Origin: Cercospora beticola
Lineage: Eukaryota; Ascomycota; Dothideomycetes; Mycosphaerellales; Mycosphaerellaceae
Reading direction: 5' to 3'
DNA length: 64,000 nt
Assembly (NCBI RefSeq): GCF_033473495.1
Contig: NC_088940.1
Location: 2,232,001-2,296,000, forward strand
Shown: one piece after another, positions 32,857 to 42,705 of the stretch
Numbering within the stretch: position 1 is the first letter of the stretch
Layout: each line of letters opens with the position of its first letter
Made by a program: the position numbers and the translations under genes
Notes under the pieces: generated by a model
Seen by the model: only the letters and a program-made list of their open reading frames with translations
What the model was told of the DNA's origin: nothing
The model's database searches: none

Positions 32857-34239
32857 ATGGGCTCTATTCCCCACGACGAGGATGTCCTCCGCCCCAGTGC
32901 CGTTTCCGTTTCACTGCAAGAACTGAAGAATGGAAGTGTAGATCTGGAGACTTTGGAAAGGGCGTTTGGACCTGAGAGTCTGGGGATTATCGTTGTGAGG
33001 GACTTGCCGGAGGAGTTTGTGGGGTTGAGGAGGAAGGTGCTGAGTTATGCGAGTTATTTGGCGAATTTGCCTAGGGAGGAGTTGGGTGAGTTCTGGTATT
33101 TCTTTTCTTCTGGATGATTCGTGGTGTTGCGGTTTATTGGGTAGAAGAGTGGTTCCTGAGCTGGGCGCTGTTAGTGATCTGACTGGGGCTATCCGCATTT
33201 CGCTTGCGGTAATGGACGTAATGAGTGGTTTGTGATCTGGATTGTTGGTTCCTTATTTCCTGAAGGATCACGAGGGAATCATGACATGTTGCGATTGCCA
33301 TGCGCAATCTTCGTATGAAAGTCGTCAAGCTGACAACTTATAACAGAGAAAGTCGAAATCCCAGAAGCACGCTACAATGTCGGCTGGTCTTGCGGCAAAG
33401 AGAAACTCGACAATGGACAATTCGATACCTTCAAAGGCTCATATTATGTCCAACCGATCCATTCAGAAGACGGCAAACTAGAAGCCAAGGCGCGAGAACT
33501 TTTCCCGCACATTCCAGATATGACAAGTCCCAATGTCTGGCCGAGTGAGGAAGCGATGCCAGGCTTCGAGCAAATCTTCGAACAGCTATGTCGGTTAATC
33601 GTCGACGTTGCAGGGCTCGTTGCAAGAAGCTGTGGTCGCTATGGTGTGGCGAAACTTGATGGCTATCAAAATGGGACTCTGGAGAAGATTGTGAGAGGGA
33701 GTGTCAGTACCAAGGCAAGATTGTTACATTATTTTCCTCCGCCTCCGAAAGCTGCTGGGGCCGAAGACAAGGGCGATGATGATTGGTGTGGAACGCATAT
33801 GGATCTTGGTGCTTTGACTGGGTTGACTTCGAATATGTTCATCGACGAAACGACGAATTCTCCTGATGTGAAGCAAGCACAACGAGACAAGAATGGTCTC
33901 CTTGCAGATTTGTCGGAATTGGAGAAACATCCTGATCCGAAAGCTGGGCTGTGGATCAAAGACCGCGCGGGGCGGACAACGCAAGTGGATATCCCACGAG
34001 ACTGTCTTGCTTTTCAGACTGGTGAGGCTTTGCAATTGATTACGAGAGGAAAGTTCAGAGCTGTGCCACACTTCGTGCGAGGACCTGCGAGCGTGATGGG
34101 TGATGATGGAAAGGAGAGGAAGATTGCACGTAATACTTTGGCTGTGTTCACGCAGCCGAATTTGTGGGAGATTGTGGACGAGAACGAGAAGTTGGACTTT
34201 GCTGGGCTGGCGAAGAGAGTTTTTGAGAAGACTTATTGA
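32857..34239 (+). CDS. 2-oxoglutarate/Fe(II)-dependent oxygenase, two exons
   Basis: Exons 32857-33085 and 33347-34239 give 373 residues. The intron is 261 nt, far longer than others here (GTGAGT...AACAG). Seen: the iron-binding HxD in GTHMDLGALTGL, and a later His in VPHFVRG as the probable third ligand, followed by basic residues for 2-oxoglutarate. The frame YNVGWSCGKEKLDNG is typical of the fungal clavaminate-synthase/isopenicillin-N-synthase-like group. Reaction and substrate are unknown. It is convergent with the nitronate-monooxygenase-like gene (110 bp between stops). Confidence 0.8.
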
Positions 34240-34349
34240 GCTTAAGCCATCCATAATGTATCGCAGCCAGACGCCCTGAAGTCAAGTCAAAATTGAAGCT
34301 GGAGGCCAGTTGCTGAGCAATCATATATCAGGTTTCTTCTTCGATACCA

Positions 34350-35529
34350 CTACAATTTTGACCCGGTCCCTTGCGAGACTTGTCGGGCTTGATCAAGTGC
34401 GCGCTTCGCCTCGTCAACCATTTCCGTTACGATATCCTTCGCAGTCTGGTTCGGCTTGTTCACCGATCCCGCCACAATTCCGGCTGGTCGCATAGCCGCA
34501 CCATCCTCAATCTCATCTGTCAACTTCCCAGCAGCGTGCAATCGGTCGAGCTCATATGGTAGCGGCACAATTCCTCTCGAAGTCAGATCCTTGATCTCAG
34601 CCTGTCGGTTCTTCTCCCAGTCTGTAAGGTAAGGATTCCTCAAAGCGCGCAAAGGTCTTCCAGACCAGACTTCCAATTTCACCCAGTCGTCGTACCCAGC
34701 AGCGATGACTTGATTCTTGAAGACTTCTGGTGCTTTGGATTCCACGCTTGGGATGAAACGTGTGCCGACCCATACGCCGCTTGCGCCGAGCATCATCGCT
34801 GCCGCCACACTTCTCCCGTCATTGATACCACCAGCTCCGACAAGAACGACCGGCTTCTTGGTCAGAGGTGAAGTGTACTTGGCGCAAATATCTGCACATG
34901 CTGGGATGAGAACCATGCTGGGGATGTCACCAGTATGACCTCCGGCTTCGCCTCCTTGAGCACAGATGAGGTCCACGCCAGCGGCACAGGCTTTGTGCAC
35001 GTGCTTGGGATGTCCGACCATATTCATGACCAGAATTCCGGCTTTGTGTAGTTTCTCAATGACCCAAGGCTGGGGAACTCCTACTGCTGAGACGAAGAGA
35101 GTGGCGCCATGTTCGATCACGATGTCTAGCAGTTCCTCCAGATTGCCGCTTGTGTAGTCATACTGTTAAAGTCAGCTCAATGTGAATTTGAAGAATCACA
35201 TTCTCGACTCATATAGCGATCACGAGCCTATCATATGACCGAGTACAACTCACGTTCGTCTTCCTGGCGCTGCCGCCAACTTGTGGGAGCAGTAAATCGA
35301 CTCCAAATGGTGCACCTTCGCAACCTCTCGCCTTCAGCTCGTCCTTGAGCTCGGCGAGCATTTCTCTAAGCATCTTTGGCGTGTATCGTGCTCCGCCGAC
35401 AGTTCCGAAGCCTCCGGCGGCAGTCACGGCGGCTGCCAGCTTGGGACCGGCGACTTGGTCCATTCCTGCCAGCATGATAGGATGCTGGACTTTGAGTAAA
35501 GTCGTCAGCGCAGTTGTTAGGGGCGCCAT
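34350..35529 (-). CDS. Nitronate monooxygenase / 2-nitropropane dioxygenase-like protein, two exons
   Basis: Exons 35529-35254 and 35162-34350 with a 91-nt intron give 362 residues. Seen: an FMN-binding TIM barrel with the N-terminal PIMLAGMDQVAGPKLAAAV, the glycine-rich GGFGTVGG, CAQGGEAGGHTGDI at the active-site loop, and PVVLVGAGGINDGRSVAAA followed by GASGVWVGTRF for phosphate binding. Family role: FMN-dependent oxidation of alkyl nitronates such as propionate-3-nitronate. Many fungal members have no assigned substrate. No signal peptide. Confidence 0.85.
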
Positions 35530-36582
35530 GATGAAGATTGAGGAATGGTGAAACCACGCCGGATGTTACTGGTCACCAGAGTGTTTCGTGGCGGAGTCCT
35601 TGGTGGGAATTAAGCCCTTATGTTGATGAGTGCAGAAGTGAGGAGTATCCTTATGTTATTATCTGGGACCTTCGAAGACTCGGCAATGTGGCGGCGACAA
35701 TGAACTAGGTTGTTCTTCGTGAATAGAGGTCACGAAGTGACCTATCAGGATGCCGTTCCCATGCTACCATAACCGTGTGAGCTAACTAGTCAGCTGAAAG
35801 CCGAGGCGTGAGGCTTACAGCCCTGGAGCTCGGCACGCTGTTCTGACCTGGAGACTTAAGCAAATATTGATGTAGATCGTTTCTTCGCTGACTCGGCCTT
35901 TGCGATGCAATCAGCTTACGCTGTGCTGCGGTCAAGGCACCTAGGCACCTGCTGTCTTTTCGGCGCCAAGAACATTGAGATATGCATTCGAATGGAACTG
36001 GGGAACAGGAGAACCTGAATCGCAAGCAACAGGCAGCATGGCAGTTCACTTGCTCATCAATTTGAACCATTTACTTTTCTTCGTGCATCTCAGAGGCGGC
36101 CATCGCACCTGTGTCGTCGGCCTTGCTGTTGCTCATCTTCCGAGCTCTGGTGACACGCATATCCTTCGTCTTGCGTTGATCAGAGGCAGAGGCGAGGTTG
36201 AATGCGGAAGGCAGAAGAGTGCCTTCAATTTGTCTCGTCAAATCCCGCCCGCCGTTTGGGTCGTGCACCTTGCCGATGTCCGAAGTGCTCTTCCCTGGCG
36301 ACGACCTCCATGCTTTTCTCCAACCACTGGACTCACTTACATCCGCTGTTCACAATACCAGCCTGCCATTCGCGCTGTCTTTGTGGGCCCCACCAGTCAA
36401 GACGATGGCAACATTGGCAAGGACATCGCATTGCACCGATCTCGGCTCCTGCTCCACCGCAGCAGATGCCGAAGGGCAGGCTTGCGGGCAATGGCGGGCA
36501 GCGTAGGCGATCGCTCATATGCTCAGTTCGATGCTGCAACTGCCTCGTAGCTACATTTTCTATTACTCTGTAGGTCGTCAAG
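35530..36582. other. Intergenic; open frames of doubtful status at 36071-36550
   Basis: About 1.05 kb between divergent genes. On the minus strand a frame ending at 36071 reads DLTRQIEGTLLPSAFNLA and a basic KMSNSKADDTG tail, which looks protein-like, but it has no good ATG. Neighbouring frames upstream are also open yet could not be joined to it by an intron of plausible length. The plus-strand frame 35975-36550 shows no domain. Left unannotated as a gene. Confidence 0.35.
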
Positions 36583-37773
36583 ATGGCTGACTCGAACGCT
36601 GATGGCATTCCCACCTTTACGATCATCCAGGCAGACGGACTGTATCCGGTCAGCAGCAACAGACACCATGGCTGCACGACTTCGCAGCATGCTCACCGAC
36701 CTTGTAGGATGATTCAGTCGAACAGCAGATATTCGCTCCACGTCCTGGACAGAATTACAAACTCGACTTCGTCTCTACAGGGTTATGGCCAACCGGTACG
36801 CCGCAGTCGAAGCCGTGGTCTGCCATCCCAGAAGAGCTTCGCAACAGGATAGACGGCATCATGGTGTTGAAGATTGGCTTCACAGAGTCAGACGTAGAGC
36901 TGTTTCCAAAGCTGAAAGTGTCAGTGGCCACATCTCAGCCCCCGCGAGTGACAGGTGCTAAGTTCTGGCAGTATCGTGCGAATGGGCGTGGGTTACGATC
37001 GCCTTGATCGTTCAGCCCTGGCAAAGAAAGGTGTGATAGTTTGCAACGTGCCAGACTATGGAACAGCAGAAATCGCCGACCATGCCATTGGGCTCATGCT
37101 ATCCTTGCGGCGTGGCATCTTGCTACACAACGAACGACAACGAGCGACCCCTCCCGATCCGTGGATGCCCATCGAAACACCTTTAGTCGCACGATTGCAA
37201 AAGTCGACCTTCGGCGTGTTTGGTCTTGGGAGAATTGGAACAGCAGCGGCGCTGAGAGCGAAGGCATTCGGCTTCAAAGTGCTCTTCTACGATCCGTACG
37301 TGCCCAACGGTGTGGACAAGAGCTTGGACATTGAGCGAACCAAGGATATCAAAGAGCTTTTCAGGAGAAGCAATGTCTTGAGCTTGCATAGCCCTTGCAC
37401 GCGAGAGACGCGGAACATGATCGGGTACGACTTGCTCTCGCTGTTGCCGAAAGGTGCAGTGCTGGTGAACACGTCTCGCGGAGAGGTGCTCAACCTGGAC
37501 GGCGTCGAACAATGTCTTCGAGAGAACATCATCTCTGGTGCTGCACTAGATGTCGTTCCTATCGAACCCATACCCGAGGACAATGTTCATTCCCTGATCA
37601 AGGCGTATCGCAACAAAGAGCCCTGGCTGGAGGGCAGAATGGTACTGACATGTCATACGGCGTTCTACAGCCCGGAAAGCTTCGTCGATATTCGAGTCAA
37701 GAGCTGTGAAACACTAAGAGATGTGCTGATAGATGGTGGTAAGAGCAATATCATCACGCCCGAGATGGAATGA
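36583..37773 (+). CDS. D-isomer-specific 2-hydroxyacid dehydrogenase (CtBP/PGDH-like), three exons
   Basis: Exons 36583-36648, 36708-36919 and 36972-37773 (introns 59 and 52 nt) give 359 residues. Seen: IVRMGVGYDRLD at the domain boundary, the NAD-binding GLGRIG after a beta-strand followed by FYDPY (acidic NAD-type residue), VNTSRGEVLNLDG with the catalytic Arg, a Glu region PIEPIPEDN, and TCHTAFYSPES with the catalytic His. Family role: NAD(P)H-dependent interconversion of 2-oxo and D-2-hydroxy acids. Some members are transcriptional co-repressors (CtBP) rather than metabolic enzymes. Substrate unknown. The exon-2/3 junction makes a Val codon that restores the conserved LKVIVRMGVGYD run, supporting the splice choice. 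Confidence 0.88.
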
Positions 37774-38281
37774 GCGAGATTTTCTGCTCCCTGCATCAGT
37801 ATTGGACGCGATGGACTGTTCTCCAGTCGCACTCAACAGACGTGTTATAGTTTCCGAGTACCGTCCTTCAATGGCCACATAGCAAGCACGATGTTCGCAC
37901 CTCTGGTGCATTGACGTACGGATTACTGCAGCAAATCGAGCGCGGGTCAGTGCAGACAGATACAGTAAAGATTCTTGACAAGTCAAATGCTCCTCAAATC
38001 GAAGACGGTAGCTGCAGGCACAGTGCCTCTCACTCCACTTCCCACGTTATGCGCCTAGAGCAGACGGCAACGGGCTTATCCGGCCTAGTGTGCATACGAA
38101 TGCAAATAATTTGAGCACGGGTCTTGCATACGCTATGTACGTCACTACTCGCGAGGAGCGTGGAAAGCATTGACTTCACGCGTCTTCACATTGGACCCAA
38201 TTCTTCTTTTTCCATTCCATCCCAACAGTGTCGAATCAACACCTATTCTTAAACTCAACATCCATCACTTCATCCACCAAA
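37774..38281. other. Intergenic, no gene seen
   Basis: About 510 bases between two plus-strand genes. It holds the MAPEG promoter; a pyrimidine-rich, CCATCC/CATCCA-containing stretch directly precedes the start codon at 38282. Confidence 0.45.
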
Positions 38282-38913
38282 ATGGCAGCCGCAGCTTTGG
38301 ACCTCACGCGCAACTTTGTACGCAATTTCTACTAGCCTTGCGAACACAACAAACGTCTAATTGCAATGTGGATAGTCCTTCTATACAGTCCCAGCAGCAT
38401 GGGTTGTGGCCATCGCGCCTCACTTCTACGCCGCAGGTCTTGGAAAGTTTGACAACAAGAGCCCGAGAACCTATACCAAGGAGACCGCGAACGATCAGAG
38501 CATCGATAAAGGTGCCGAATGATTCAAGTTTACTGAAAGTCTCGTGAACTGCGGACTAACGTGATAACAGCAACCAAAGAGAAGATCGTCCGCGCTGAAG
38601 GAGCCCAGCAGAATGGCTTCGAGAACCTCGGACTCTTCGCTGCTGCTGTCGTTGCAGGCAATATCGTCAGATTGGACAATTGGACCTTGAACGTTTTGTC
38701 TGGTGGCTATTTGCTCAGTCGAGTGGCGTACAACCTTATCTACATCAACAATACTACGGATGCGATGGGTGAGTCTGGGCCTTCAGGATTGGCTTTTGAC
38801 TCAACGCTGACCGAGGAACAGCCAACGCCCGCAGTGTGGCATACTTGACTGGGTTGGGAATCATCTTCACCTTGTTCATCAAGGCCGGAAATGTGCTTCG
38901 TGGCCAGTTGTAG
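38282..38913 (+). CDS. MAPEG-family membrane protein, four exons
   Basis: Exons 38282-38317, 38376-38511, 38571-38768 and 38822-38913 (introns 58, 59, 53 nt) give 153 residues. Seen: an N-terminal membrane helix (VPAAWVVAIAPHFYAAG), the conserved MAPEG loop RAEGAQQNGFENLGLFAAAV, then helices with VLSGGYLLSRVAYNLIYI and a C-terminal hydrophobic helix. Family role: microsomal glutathione transferase-like proteins with four transmembrane helices acting in detoxification or lipid-peroxide metabolism. Length fits the family (about 150). All four exons join in frame. Its stop is 81 bp from the stop of the convergent hydrolase gene. Confidence 0.88.
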
Positions 38914-38994
38914 GATGCTCTACCGAAGAGCATGTCGAAGATCTGTTTTGAAGAATCTATAAGCTTCACACGCAAATCATACATTTAATAATGC

Positions 38995-40050
38995 TTACAA
39001 TTCTTCGTGTTGCCAGTTCGGTTTCGCGCTCACTGAATCATCTTCTTGCAGCAACTTTTCAACAACATTCATGATCACTTGCATTTGTGCTCCACCTCTC
39101 CAGTCTGCATCCTCGCCTGACCACCCTATCCAATCGAAACAGGCAATGGCCCCACCAGGATATTCCGTCCCATTTGGAAACCAGATCGGCCGCTTCGTAT
39201 CGTCATGGCCTGCTTGAGGAAATACGACGATCATGTCGTTTGTATCAGCCCATTCCAGATAACCTGCATCACGAACCCAGGTCTCTCCAATATCGAGAAA
39301 CGACATCGTGCACCCATGAAGAGCAACGTGAAGTTTACACGAAGTTGCCACTCCGTGACGAAACTGTCCATCTCCAGCACAACTGGCTGGCACATAGATA
39401 TAGCCCGACTCCGCCAAACCAATAGCACCCAAAGCGCCAGTCTGCTCATACTTCTCCAGCACACCTGACAACTTACCCCTCGCTTTTCTCGGCTGCAACG
39501 CAAAGGTCTCATTCTCATACAACCACTTCAACATCTCTCCAGCACCATCATATCCGCAATCAGCGATGAAAGGATGAACCGACTCATTACAAGGTACACC
39601 AACTTTCCCCTCTAGAGAAACCTCAAAATCCGTAGGAAAAACATGCGCCGCCCCTCCCATTTCGACATACTTCAACCTACTCTCCGGCAACCCAAACTCC
39701 TCCAACTGCCTGACCAACTGCCCTGTTACACCCACCCCGACCGTTTCATCTAAGAATCCAGTTTGAACGTAAACCCTACTTCGACTTGAAGACAAATTCT
39801 CGATGTTGTCGATTTTGCCTTCTGCGCTCCATCGTTTGATATTGGATAGCGAGGCTTCGATTGAAGGTGTTGCGTTGTGCATACAAGCGGTCCAGAAATC
39901 TTGAGTGCGGGCGCAGTCGTAGGGACCTCCGGCGAAGACGCCGAAACGTGCGGAGAAGTTACTTGAGTAGGCGATGGCGAGTTGGGCGGCCATGAAGCCT
40001 CCGGCGCTGAAACCGGAGACTGTGAGGGAGGTTGGGTCGATGTTGTACAT
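38995..40050 (-). CDS. PHB-depolymerase-like alpha/beta hydrolase, 5' end uncertain
   Basis: At least 351 residues from ATG 40050. Seen: the nucleophile elbow SGFSAGGFMAAQL near the N terminus, CARTQDFWTACM, a Cys-rich body, LHVALHGCTMSF, and WADTNDMIVVFPQAG, all typical of secreted poly(3-hydroxybutyrate)-depolymerase/feruloyl-esterase-like enzymes. Family members normally begin with a signal peptide some 25-30 residues before this point. None is present: the frame runs back to a stop near 40120, and a likely intron acceptor (CAAACAG at about 40080) precedes it. Either a small 5' exon was missed or the enzyme is cytosolic/degenerate. The gene lies just downstream of CDC37 on the same strand, leaving about 200 bp for its promoter. 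Confidence 0.75.
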   Translation of the reverse strand: MYNIDPTSLTVSGFSAGGFMAAQLAIAYSSNFSARFGVFAGGPYDCARTQDFWTACMHNATPSIEASLSNIKRWSAEGKIDNIENLSSSRSRVYVQTGFLDETVGVGVTGQLVRQLEEFGLPESRLKYVEMGGAAHVFPTDFEVSLEGKVGVPCNESVHPFIADCGYDGAGEMLKWLYENETFALQPRKARGKLSGVLEKYEQTGALGAIGLAESGYIYVPASCAGDGQFRHGVATSCKLHVALHGCTMSFLDIGETWVRDAGYLEWADTNDMIVVFPQAGHDDTKRPIWFPNGTEYPGGAIACFDWIGWSGEDADWRGGAQMQVIMNVVEKLLQEDDSVSAKPNWQHEEL

Positions 40051-40263
40051 TTTGGATGACTTTCTCAAGTTTTGGTCGGGAGTCTGTTTGGGTGAGTAGT
40101 CATTCAGTGAGTTAATGCTGTTCGAGAATTATTTGTTGGAGGGGAAAGGGAAAGAGGAACTGAGGAAGGAGCTTTATGCATGTTGTGTCAACGTGCAGGT
40201 TCTTGGCGCTTGTTGTGATACATTAGCAAGCGCGCTCCTGCAAGACGTCTACAAGTCTACATA

Positions 40264-41820
40264 TTAGTCCATGTCTTCGACTTCAACCACCCTGTCCTGC
40301 TGCTGCTGCTGCTGCTGTTGCTGTCCCGGCATCTTATGCGTCCGCTCAATCTCCTCGATGGTCTTCTTGCCCTCGTCGGTGGTTGCATCGATCACTCCTT
40401 CCTCTAAGCTCAACATGCCGCCGTTGCCCAGCAGCTCTACCACCTCCTCGGCTTCTTCCACGCTCATCTTGCCCAATACTTCATTGACTTTGTCCAGACT
40501 TCCTGTTTCTAGCGCTCGCTGTAAGCCTGGTGGAAAACTTTCAAAGATCGTCCTCGCGGCTTTCTCATCCTCCGTTTGACATTGATCCATCGGGGGCGGC
40601 GTGACGATGTTGATTGTGGTATTTGGATCAACAGCATGAAGTTGAATCTGCTCCTTGTCACCAGTGTCCTCTTCCGCTTGTTGCTTCGCCAGCTCGGCTG
40701 TGCGCGATCGGATTCGTGCATAGGTCGAGTTCACGTCATCCAGGAAGAGTTTGCGTGCTTGGTGATTCGGCGTCTGCACGCGTTGGAAGAACAACCCAAC
40801 GCCGTCTTTACCCAATTGGCGGCAGTATTGAAGCAAAAGTGCCTGGTGAACGCATTGTCGCGCATAGTCTTCTTCCTTCTTGGATTTGGCGTTCTGCTGG
40901 GCTGTGAAAGCTTCCACAAGCAGACCATCGGTGTGTTTTTCGGACATGATGCTGGGATTGGACGAGATGAAGGCCAAGCTAGTCTTGTAGTCGCCATATG
41001 CGATTGCACCGAATTTCTTCGCAATGGGTGCAGCTTCTTGAATGTCATCCTCATCCTCGCCAGGAGCAGGGTTTAGCGAATTATCCTCTGCGCCTGCTTC
41101 ATAGCCTGACTTTGGGCCACCGATTTGCTGCACACTGCCTGCGTTCAGCAACTCGGGCTTCTTTTCCGTCTTCTTAGCGGCGGCTTGTGCCTCCTCTGCC
41201 TTTGCTTTGGCAACGTGTGATGTGTCGAAGCCGGTGTGTATTGACTCGCTGGTGATTTTGCTGCTTTCCTCTTTCTCCAACTTCGTTAGCTCCACATTGA
41301 GGTCTTTTTGCAATCCCTTGACCTTGCCGTTGTGTCCCTCGATCTCACGGATGTATGCATCGTACCTGCCGGCACCTTGCGTATTGGTCTTGTCGACCTC
41401 GGACTTGACCTGGTCGACCAATGCGCCCATCATCTTACTATAGCTTGGCTGCTCTTCTTTGGAATGTACCCCTGGGGGAGGTCCAGGCGGGTGGTCCTCC
41501 CCAAGGCTTGTGTCGCCGACGACATCGGTCAAGCTATCGAATACGGCCTCATCGATGCCCTCGGCGTCTTTCTTGTCCTGCACCTCCTGCTTGTGGTTGT
41601 TGAGGGCCTTGAGAAGGGCGTCGATCCGGAGGAGTAGGCCATCGTTCACGACGCGTTCGTACTTGAGGGTGTTGATGCGATGCTTTCGGTCCAGACGTTG
41701 CTGGTGAATCTGATTCTGCTTGGCGCGGATGAAGGAACGCTTGTCGACGTTGGGGTGCACTTCGATGTCGCTGTCGTCGCTCAGCTCGAGCGCGTCCCAC
41801 TTGCTGTAGTCGACAGGCAT
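40264..41820 (-). CDS. CDC37: Hsp90 co-chaperone Cdc37
   Basis: Intronless, 518 residues from ATG 41820, which begins with the canonical MPVDYSKWDALELSDDSD kinase-binding N terminus, including the Ser of the CK2 site. It continues with VHPNVDKRSFIRAKQ, a charged coiled coil, the central Hsp90-binding domain (LAFISSNPSIMSEKHTDGL), and a C-terminal domain ending in a polyglutamine tract and EVEDMD. Family role: brings protein kinases to Hsp90. An ATG seven codons upstream (41841) is less likely. A second co-chaperone, Aha1, is also in this window. Confidence 0.95.
   Translation of the reverse strand: MPVDYSKWDALELSDDSDIEVHPNVDKRSFIRAKQNQIHQQRLDRKHRINTLKYERVVNDGLLLRIDALLKALNNHKQEVQDKKDAEGIDEAVFDSLTDVVGDTSLGEDHPPGPPPGVHSKEEQPSYSKMMGALVDQVKSEVDKTNTQGAGRYDAYIREIEGHNGKVKGLQKDLNVELTKLEKEESSKITSESIHTGFDTSHVAKAKAEEAQAAAKKTEKKPELLNAGSVQQIGGPKSGYEAGAEDNSLNPAPGEDEDDIQEAAPIAKKFGAIAYGDYKTSLAFISSNPSIMSEKHTDGLLVEAFTAQQNAKSKKEEDYARQCVHQALLLQYCRQLGKDGVGLFFQRVQTPNHQARKLFLDDVNSTYARIRSRTAELAKQQAEEDTGDKEQIQLHAVDPNTTINIVTPPPMDQCQTEDEKAARTIFESFPPGLQRALETGSLDKVNEVLGKMSVEEAEEVVELLGNGGMLSLEEGVIDATTDEGKKTIEEIERTHKMPGQQQQQQQQQDRVVEVEDMD
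40297..40323 (-). repeat. Polyglutamine (CAG) tract in CDC37
   Basis: Nine consecutive Gln codons (CAG with one CAA) near the Cdc37 C terminus. A pure trinucleotide run of this type is prone to length variation between strains. Confidence 0.9.
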
Positions 41821-42705
41821 GGTGGCGGTATCACTCTTCACAGTCCGAGATATGTCTCGTCGGCAAGCTTCGTCTGTTCAGTGAAATTGCTGCTCGAGGT
41901 CTGCCCTTCTGCGAGCTTCTCGAAGCACGAAACATGTGCCTCGCAGCCCCACCACGTCACAAGTCACAAGCGGAGCGAATTCCGGTCCGTTGTCACTGCG
42001 CTTCGTCCCAATTTCCCAAACAATCCAACTTCCATCACCTTCGGCACTACATCACAGCGAACATCGAAACACACTTCCATCTCGCTCTCCGCAGACTGCG
42101 AATGTCCGCCTGCCAAGAAGACTGATGACCATATGCCCAAGAAAGTTATGAGCGGCCCCGAGCCTGACATCAGCACGAGCAAGGCCAGCAAGCCCTCTGA
42201 TACGCGTGCCGAATCAGCAGCATGAGGTGCATGCCTATGGACCTTTGCTACAAACCTTTATCGAGGCTGCATGCGCCGGGCCGCTTGTGAAGCAACGAAC
42301 GGATGTAGCGCTGTGCTGAAGATATCAGTAAGCTGCGCTATGTCCGAGATCACTGAACCACCCCGTGGAATAGCAGTGCAGTGCATACCTCCTCCGGTGC
42401 GATCCGGCATGCCTGCGTACTAGGTACATTCACGAATGGGGCACATGGTCGACCATAGAATTCAATGCCTGAGCAGGGCAAGCCACTCGTGTGTTCAGTA
42501 TACCTGTCCATGACATTCTACAGAGCTCTGTGCGCGGCATCTGCATAAGTTTTGCAAGCAGGATGGTGTGAAGCCTTTCTCCCTTCCCGGTCTCGAACAA
42601 GGGCAGCGCCACGCCCATCGACTCAAGTATATATCGTGGCACGGCGGTCCCCCATATGTGTTTCTGACATGTGTCACCCACGCTGCGTACCAAGTTCTAT
42701 CCTCG
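41821..42705. promoter_or_regulatory. Divergent promoter region, CDC37 / MFS transporter
   Basis: 885 bases between the two start codons. The transporter frame is open upstream to 42568; that part (46 codons) is Cys/His-rich and unlike the family N terminus. A frame at 41680-42225 overlaps the CDC37 5' end and is judged a shadow. Confidence 0.45.
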
